From contig CAVOSX010000001.1 in the NCBI GenBank assembly GCA_963699015.1, positions 434,001 to 498,000 on the forward strand: 64,000 nt of DNA, in the 5' to 3' direction. The notes beneath the pieces were generated by a model. The model had not been told where the DNA came from and searched no databases. It was given only the letters and a program-made list of their open reading frames with translations. The stretch's first letter is position 1. Each line of letters starts with the position of its first letter. This DNA is from PALSA-505 sp963699015. GTDB lineage: Bacteria > Actinomycetota > Actinomycetes > Streptosporangiales > Streptosporangiaceae. A program made the translations under genes and the position numbers. Of the stretch, positions 60,172 through 64,000 are shown in pieces.

Positions 60172-60972
60172 ATGACAGCGAGTAAAGTGCTGGGCCCCAG
60201 CCCGTTGCGTGATGGCGAGCTGGGAGGTCGGCGCCTGGCTCCGTTCGCCACCCGGCATGCGGTCCGTCTGCAGCGCCGCATCTGGTCGGGTCGGGTCGTG
60301 AGCTGGGACGAGCACGGATCGTCCGGCCTGACCAAGGTGGCCGCGGCGCTGCTCCAGGCAGTGCAGATAACGCCGGATGCCGTGGTAGTCGACCTGGGAT
60401 GCGGGACGGGGCAGATCAGCCTGCCGCTGGCCAGACAGGGCGCCCAGGTGCTGGCGGTGGACGTCAGCTCGGCCATGGTCCGGCGGCTGCAGGCGCAGGC
60501 ACACCGACAGGGCGTGCAGAACCTGGAAGCCCTGGCGATTCCCATCGAGGAACTGGTGTTGCCGACCGGCAACATTGATCTCATCGTCTCCGGTTACGCC
60601 CTGCACCATCTGCGGGACCCGGACAAGGGCAGCCTAGTGGCGGCCGCCTTCGGCCGGCTACGCCCGGGAGGGCGGCTGATGGTGGCCGACATGATGTTCG
60701 GCCGCGGCACCTCGGCCAGAGACCGGGCCATCATCAAGTCCAAGCTCGCCACGCTGGCCAGGAGGGGACCGGGGGGGTGGTGGCGGATCGCCAAGAACGC
60801 GGCGCGCTATGAGCTGCGGGCCCAGGAGTGCCCGGTGCCGATGGAGACCTGGACGGCGATGTTCGTCAGGGCCGGCTTCGGCGAGGTGTCCGCGACCGCG
60901 ATCGTGGCCGAGGCCGGGCTGGTGACCGGACGGCGCCCGGATCATCCTGACACACCCGGGAAGACGCCGTAG
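60172..60972 (+). CDS. class I SAM-dependent methyltransferase
   Basis: 266 residues from ATG. Motif I VVVDLGCGTGQISLPLARQG, acidic residue in VLAVDVSSAMV, motif IV in IDLIVSGYALHHLRDP. The YALHHL segment is typical of UbiE-like small-molecule methyltransferases. A basic N-terminal segment (RHAVRLQRRIWSGRVVSWDEHGSS) is shared by a group of actinobacterial paralogues. It is preceded by an AT-rich stretch that stands out from the rest of the window and is followed by a hairpin. Confidence 0.86.
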   Translation: MTASKVLGPSPLRDGELGGRRLAPFATRHAVRLQRRIWSGRVVSWDEHGSSGLTKVAAALLQAVQITPDAVVVDLGCGTGQISLPLARQGAQVLAVDVSSAMVRRLQAQAHRQGVQNLEALAIPIEELVLPTGNIDLIVSGYALHHLRDPDKGSLVAAAFGRLRPGGRLMVADMMFGRGTSARDRAIIKSKLATLARRGPGGWWRIAKNAARYELRAQECPVPMETWTAMFVRAGFGEVSATAIVAEAGLVTGRRPDHPDTPGKTP

Positions 60973-60990
60973 CTGTGACGATCACCGTGT

Positions 60991-61009
60991 GCCCGGGCGG
61001 GGCCCGGGT
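60991..61009 (+). terminator. short GC hairpin after the methyltransferase
   Basis: CCCGGGC (60992-60998) pairs with GCCCGGG (61002-61008) around a 3-base loop, 19 bases after the stop. No T-tract. Confidence 0.45.
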
Positions 61010-61239
61010 GTCATCGCGGGCGAGGTTCGCGGGTGACCTTCAGACTGGGATGCGGCCGTGGCCGAGCAAGTCGCGTGGCAGGGAACAGGAGCGCGGTGAC
61101 CGGGCCACGGCAGGCCGACACGTGCGACAGGTTGCGGGCAGGCAGTTCCCAGGCTCGGGCGCGCCTGACGTGCAGGTGAATTGGGCCCCGGGCAGCGTAC
61201 GGCCGTGCGTAGCGTGTCGTGTTGAGGCTGAGGGCTGAC

Positions 61240-61791
61240 ATGGGAATCGCGGGTAAGGCCGAAGGCCCGCGCGGGCTCGCGCTGCTGGCCGTTACCGCGG
61301 TGGCCGGGATAGTCCTCGCGGTGCATGGCTGGTCGGTGCGGTATGCCGGGCTGGCGCCTGGCTCCCTCGCTAGGACGAGCACGCAGCCCCCGGCCGGCGC
61401 GACGTCTACGCCGTCAGCCCGGGCGGGGGGGTCATCCGCGCCCTCCGCCACACCGGGTCCGTCGAGCACAGCAACGGCAGGCCGCCCGGGTCCGCTGCTC
61501 CGCTCCCAGTCATTCGCGTCCTACTCCTACCAGGTCTGGCCGGGCGCGCCGAGTTCCGCGGCACGCGCTGCGCTGACCGGGCTGTCCGTCTCGGTACACC
61601 GCCGGGGCTCCGGCATCTCGGTCACCGCGGGCGTGAACGGCCAGTCGCCAGCCGCTGCCCGCCTCTATCCGCTTGGTGCCCGGGTGTACGTGGTGGAGGC
61701 CACGCTGGGCGATGACTCGGGTGGCAGCGACTACAACCTGGGGGATGACGGCCTCGTCGTCACCAGCGTGCAAGGAAGGATCGTTCAGTGA
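61240..61791 (+). CDS. membrane-anchored protein with Ser/Thr/Ala/Pro-rich linker
   Basis: 183 residues from the ATG at 61240 with TGAGGG upstream (in-frame GTG at 61219). One N-terminal helix (LALLAVTAVAGIVLAVHGW) is followed by a low-complexity linker of about 45 residues and a compact C-terminal domain (SYSYQVWPGAPSSAARAALTGLSVSVHRRG...YVVEATLGDDSGGSDYNLGDDGLVVT). The arrangement is of an extracytoplasmic domain on a stalk. No family recognised. It begins a closely spaced set with the next two genes. Confidence 0.7.
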   Translation: MGIAGKAEGPRGLALLAVTAVAGIVLAVHGWSVRYAGLAPGSLARTSTQPPAGATSTPSARAGGSSAPSATPGPSSTATAGRPGPLLRSQSFASYSYQVWPGAPSSAARAALTGLSVSVHRRGSGISVTAGVNGQSPAAARLYPLGARVYVVEATLGDDSGGSDYNLGDDGLVVTSVQGRIVQ

Positions 61792-62257
61792 GCCGGTACC
61801 CGGCGCGCCCGGCAATGCGCAGGCTGTCATCCCCGACCGCAGGCGGCTGGCGGCACGCCGAGATCTGATTGTTCCCGCGGGACAGGTCGCCGGGGAATGG
61901 GCCCCGGCCGTGGCGCGGATCCTGCTTGGCCTGGTGCTGGCGTGGTTCGGCTACCACGAGCTCGTGCAGCCCTCGTTGTGGACCGGGTACGTCCCGCTCG
62001 TACCGGCCGCCTCCGGGATGGCGGTACTCCTGGTCCTGGCGCACGGATGGCTGCTGCTGATCCTGGCCGTGGCCTTGATCGCGGGAATCGCGCCCAGAGC
62101 CGCCGCGGGCGCCGCAGCCGTCCTGCTGCTGGAGATCGTCATTGGGCTGACGGCTCAGGCCGGACTCTCCGACCTGACGATGCGCGACGTGGGCGTGCTC
62201 GGGCTCGCGCTGTGCCTGACCGCTCCCACCCGCCAGCGGCTAGTCTTGCGTCGCTGA
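61745..62257 (+). CDS. small DoxX-like membrane protein
   Basis: The frame encodes about four hydrophobic helices (ARILLGLVLAWFGYHELVQPSLWTGYVP; GMAVLLVLAHGWLLLILAVALIAGI; AAGAAAVLLLEIVIGL; DVGVLGLALCLTAP), with a layout like DoxX/SURF4-related proteins. The start is uncertain: the ATG at 61745 overlaps the previous gene by 47 bases, and GTG at 61910 would trim the N-terminus to the first helix. It probably is translationally coupled to its neighbours. Confidence 0.6.
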   Translation: MTASSSPACKEGSFSEPVPGAPGNAQAVIPDRRRLAARRDLIVPAGQVAGEWAPAVARILLGLVLAWFGYHELVQPSLWTGYVPLVPAASGMAVLLVLAHGWLLLILAVALIAGIAPRAAAGAAAVLLLEIVIGLTAQAGLSDLTMRDVGVLGLALCLTAPTRQRLVLRR

Positions 62258-62261
62258 GGTG

Positions 62262-63179
62262 ATGCCGATGCTGCGGGTCAGCCAAGCTGCGGCGCTGCTC
62301 GCCGTCATAGGGGTAGCGGCGTGCGGTTCTGCGCAGACAGCGGGTGTTCGCCCGGTCGGACGCTCGTCCAGCCCGGGCTCGGCCACCCCGGCGCACCCGG
62401 CTCGTTCCGCGTCGCCCGGACCCAGCCCGAAGGCTACGCCCGCGCCGCGCCCGGCCAAGGTGGTCATCTCTCGATTCCGCGCCCAGGACGGGTCGGTCGT
62501 CACGCTCGCGACGTTTCGCGGCCCGGTGACCTACCGGCTGCACAGCGGCAGCCAGGACCCCGGTCATCCGGCCCTGGCCGTGGTCCGCGCCGGGCCGGCC
62601 GTCACCGGAGGAGAGCGCCGCAGGCTGCTCGCCGCCTTCAACGGCGGGTTCCTGCTGTCGGCGGGCGCGGGCGGTTACGAGCAGGAGGGTCACGTGATCA
62701 GCCCGCTGATCCGGGGCCTGGCGTCGCTGGTGATCGACCGGAGCGGGAGCGCGCAGATCGGATCCTGGGGGCATGGCCTGCCCCGGCCCGGTGAGCCCGT
62801 GACCAGCGTCCGGCAGAACCTGCGCCTCGTGGTCTGGCACGGGCGAGTCTCCGCCGCGGCGGCGAACTGGGGGAGGTGGGGAGCAACCCTCGGCGGCGGC
62901 GAGTACGTCGCGCGGAGCGCGCTGGGCCAGGACGCGGCGGGCCAGCTCATCTTCGCGGGCAGCATGTCGGCCTCCCCGGCCGCCCTGGCCCGGGCGCTGG
63001 TCCACGCCGGCGCTCGCAGCGCCATGGAACTCGACATCAACCCCGAGTGGGTGCAGCTGGACGTGGCCAGGAAGCCGGGACACAGGCTGAGAGCCGCGAT
63101 CCCCGGGCAGGCGCGCCCGGCCAACCAGTACCTGGCCGGCTGGACCAGGGACTTCATCACGGTCCTGGCGCCACGATAG
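62262..63179 (+). CDS. phosphodiester glycosidase (NAGPA)-domain lipoprotein
   Basis: About 305 residues (GTG 62259, ATG 62262 or 62268). The signal peptide ends at the lipobox VIGVAAC, followed by a Pro/Ser/Ala-rich linker to about residue 65. The domain shows AAFNGGFLL, GGYEQEGHV and the late AMELDINPEWV segment, the pattern of the NAGPA (N-acetylglucosamine-1-phosphodiester alpha-N-acetylglucosaminidase) family found in bacterial cell-wall or exopolysaccharide contexts. It should act outside the cell on a glycosyl phosphodiester. Confidence 0.75.
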   Translation: MPMLRVSQAAALLAVIGVAACGSAQTAGVRPVGRSSSPGSATPAHPARSASPGPSPKATPAPRPAKVVISRFRAQDGSVVTLATFRGPVTYRLHSGSQDPGHPALAVVRAGPAVTGGERRRLLAAFNGGFLLSAGAGGYEQEGHVISPLIRGLASLVIDRSGSAQIGSWGHGLPRPGEPVTSVRQNLRLVVWHGRVSAAAANWGRWGATLGGGEYVARSALGQDAAGQLIFAGSMSASPAALARALVHAGARSAMELDINPEWVQLDVARKPGHRLRAAIPGQARPANQYLAGWTRDFITVLAPR

Positions 63180-63395
63180 CGACGGTTGAGCGTGCCATGG
63201 GTGAGCGAACCATGAAGGCGCGATACCGCCACGCTTGGCTGACTGATTGCCACGCGTCGGTAAAGCTCGTTTTGCCGCCCAGTTAACCACTGCGATCGGG
63301 GAGTGATTGTCGCTATTTTCAGGTCGCGGTTGTGGCGGTGTTGCATACCACGCGCTTCGGTTTCACGTTCCTGTAAGGGCCGCTCCCTACGGTGA

Positions 63396-63836
63396 ATGCG
63401 AACCAGGTATGCCGACCGCCGGGCGCGCCTGCCGTTGCACGACCAGGCGGAGGCCAACGCCCGGCTGACCGCCGGGACGGCCGCAGTCCTGCTGGTGCTG
63501 CTGGCCGCCGAGGGGGTCACCATCCTGCAGATCCGGGGGCTGATCTCCGAGCACGTCTTCCTCGGCATGGTGCTGGTCCCTCCCGTACTCGTGAAGACGG
63601 GCAGCACCGTGTACCGGTTCGCACGTTACTACCGGGGCGCGCCCGAGTTCCGGCGCAAGGGCCCGCCGCCGATCCTGCCGTGCTCCCGCCGTCCGTGCCG
63701 AGACAGCGGCCTCCTGGTGAACCCGGCCTGCGGAATCACCCTGAAAGGAGGATGCCGGTGGCTTCTATTCGGCGCAGAGTTGAACGTAGGGAGAACGCAG
63801 CAAGAGCTGGGGGCGAAGCGGTCTGCGCGGATATGA
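63396..63836 (+). CDS. small membrane protein, C-terminus probably disrupted
   Basis: 146 residues as read. Residues 1-95 look genuine: charged start, helix TAAVLLVLLAAEGVTIL, LISEHVFLGMVLVPPVLVKTGSTVYRFARYYRGAPEFRRKGPPPIL. In related-looking actinomycete proteins that motif leads into another helix. Here it turns at about 63680 into polar, Cys/Arg-rich sequence that ends at 63836, which suggests a deletion or frameshift. Function unknown. Confidence 0.5.
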   Translation: MRTRYADRRARLPLHDQAEANARLTAGTAAVLLVLLAAEGVTILQIRGLISEHVFLGMVLVPPVLVKTGSTVYRFARYYRGAPEFRRKGPPPILPCSRRPCRDSGLLVNPACGITLKGGCRWLLFGAELNVGRTQQELGAKRSARI

Positions 63837-63849
63837 GCTCATGACCCAT

Positions 63850-63911
63850 ACCACCGCGGATGCCGTGATTCACCCCCTTGGGGGATCTCGCGCCTGCGCG
63901 GTGGTTCTTTG
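63850..63911 (+). terminator. nested hairpin followed by a T-rich run
   Basis: Outer stem ACCACCGCG (63850-63858) with CGCGGTGGT (63897-63905), inner CCCCCTTGGGGG (63873-63884), then TTCTTT. It is the best intrinsic-terminator candidate in the window and closes the 61-64 kb set. A structured leader of the next gene is the alternative. Confidence 0.55.
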
Positions 63912-63989
63912 GGTGGTAGCAGAACGTAGGAGCCATCTGCGGGCCTATCGACCGGCGGCATCACGCCGCCGCGGACCGGAGGAGTGGTC

Positions 63990-64000
63990 ATGACGGTGAC
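63990..64000 (+). CDS. 5' end of a gene leaving the window
   Basis: ATGACGGTGAC with GGAGGAG 5 bases upstream is a very good translation start (MTV...), cut off by the window edge. Confidence 0.5.

Overview
The window is 64 kb of very GC-rich DNA with many GTG starts, ATGA/GTGA overlaps between genes, MMPL and DHA2 exporters, an ECF42-type sigma factor paired with a YCII/DGPF protein, an F420-dependent-reductase-like protein and two large LuxR-type ATP-binding (LAL/MalT-like) regulators. This points to a soil-type actinomycete with a large accessory genome, possibly Streptosporangiales-like. The family is a guess; no rRNA or species marker is present.

Region 1 (1-17.3 kb) is a catabolic island rich in oxygenases. 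A tight plus-strand operon carries an extradiol (VOC) dioxygenase, a small acetone-carboxylase-gamma-like zinc protein, an aldehyde dehydrogenase, a DapA-superfamily hydratase-aldolase-like protein, an HpaB-type flavin monooxygenase, two TauD/TfdA-type Fe(II)/2-oxoglutarate oxygenases, a zinc alcohol dehydrogenase and an FGGY kinase. A divergent pair follows: a second aldehyde dehydrogenase and an HD-domain diiron-oxygenase-like protein of the PhnZ/TmpB/MIOX type. Then come an SsuABC-like importer, an enolase-superfamily dehydratase-like protein and an Ldh2-family dehydrogenase. Three sites sharing an ATwTGATrT core lie in front of three of these transcription units, so the island looks like one regulon. 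The substrate cannot be read from the sequence.

Region 2 (17.3-24.6 kb) is a small regulon around LAL regulator 1. Three promoters share a CACCTTCGGGTGACG box with TACCGT 20-21 nt downstream. They drive an MMPL exporter (frameshifted), an SRPBCC protein, and a 63-residue peptide made of three 12-residue repeats followed by a SAM methyltransferase. The peptide locus is the best candidate here for an undescribed system.

Region 3 (24.6-30.5 kb) holds the sigma/YCII pair, NTF2-like and flavin-nucleotide-binding proteins, a 58-residue Cys/Trp-rich protein and a UvrA-like ABC protein. Region 4 (30.6-37.9 kb) is a second LAL regulon. A palindrome, TCACC-N7-GGTGA, precedes a metallo-beta-lactamase-fold protein, an SDR, a small protein and a DHA2 exporter that is translationally linked to an AlkA-like glycosylase.

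Region 5 (38-57 kb) is a patchwork of small redox, stress and transport genes with much decay: an aldo-keto reductase, a Crp-TrxR fusion, a TPP enzyme and a repeat-domain surface protein all carry frameshifts or a stop. It also holds an intact membrane protein with near-identical 96-bp repeats. Region 6 (57-64 kb) has another DHA2 exporter, the 3' half of a tRNA-Val (possible attachment site), about 650 bp with no clear gene, a methyltransferase, and a set of small membrane or secreted proteins ending in a probable terminator and the start of the next gene.
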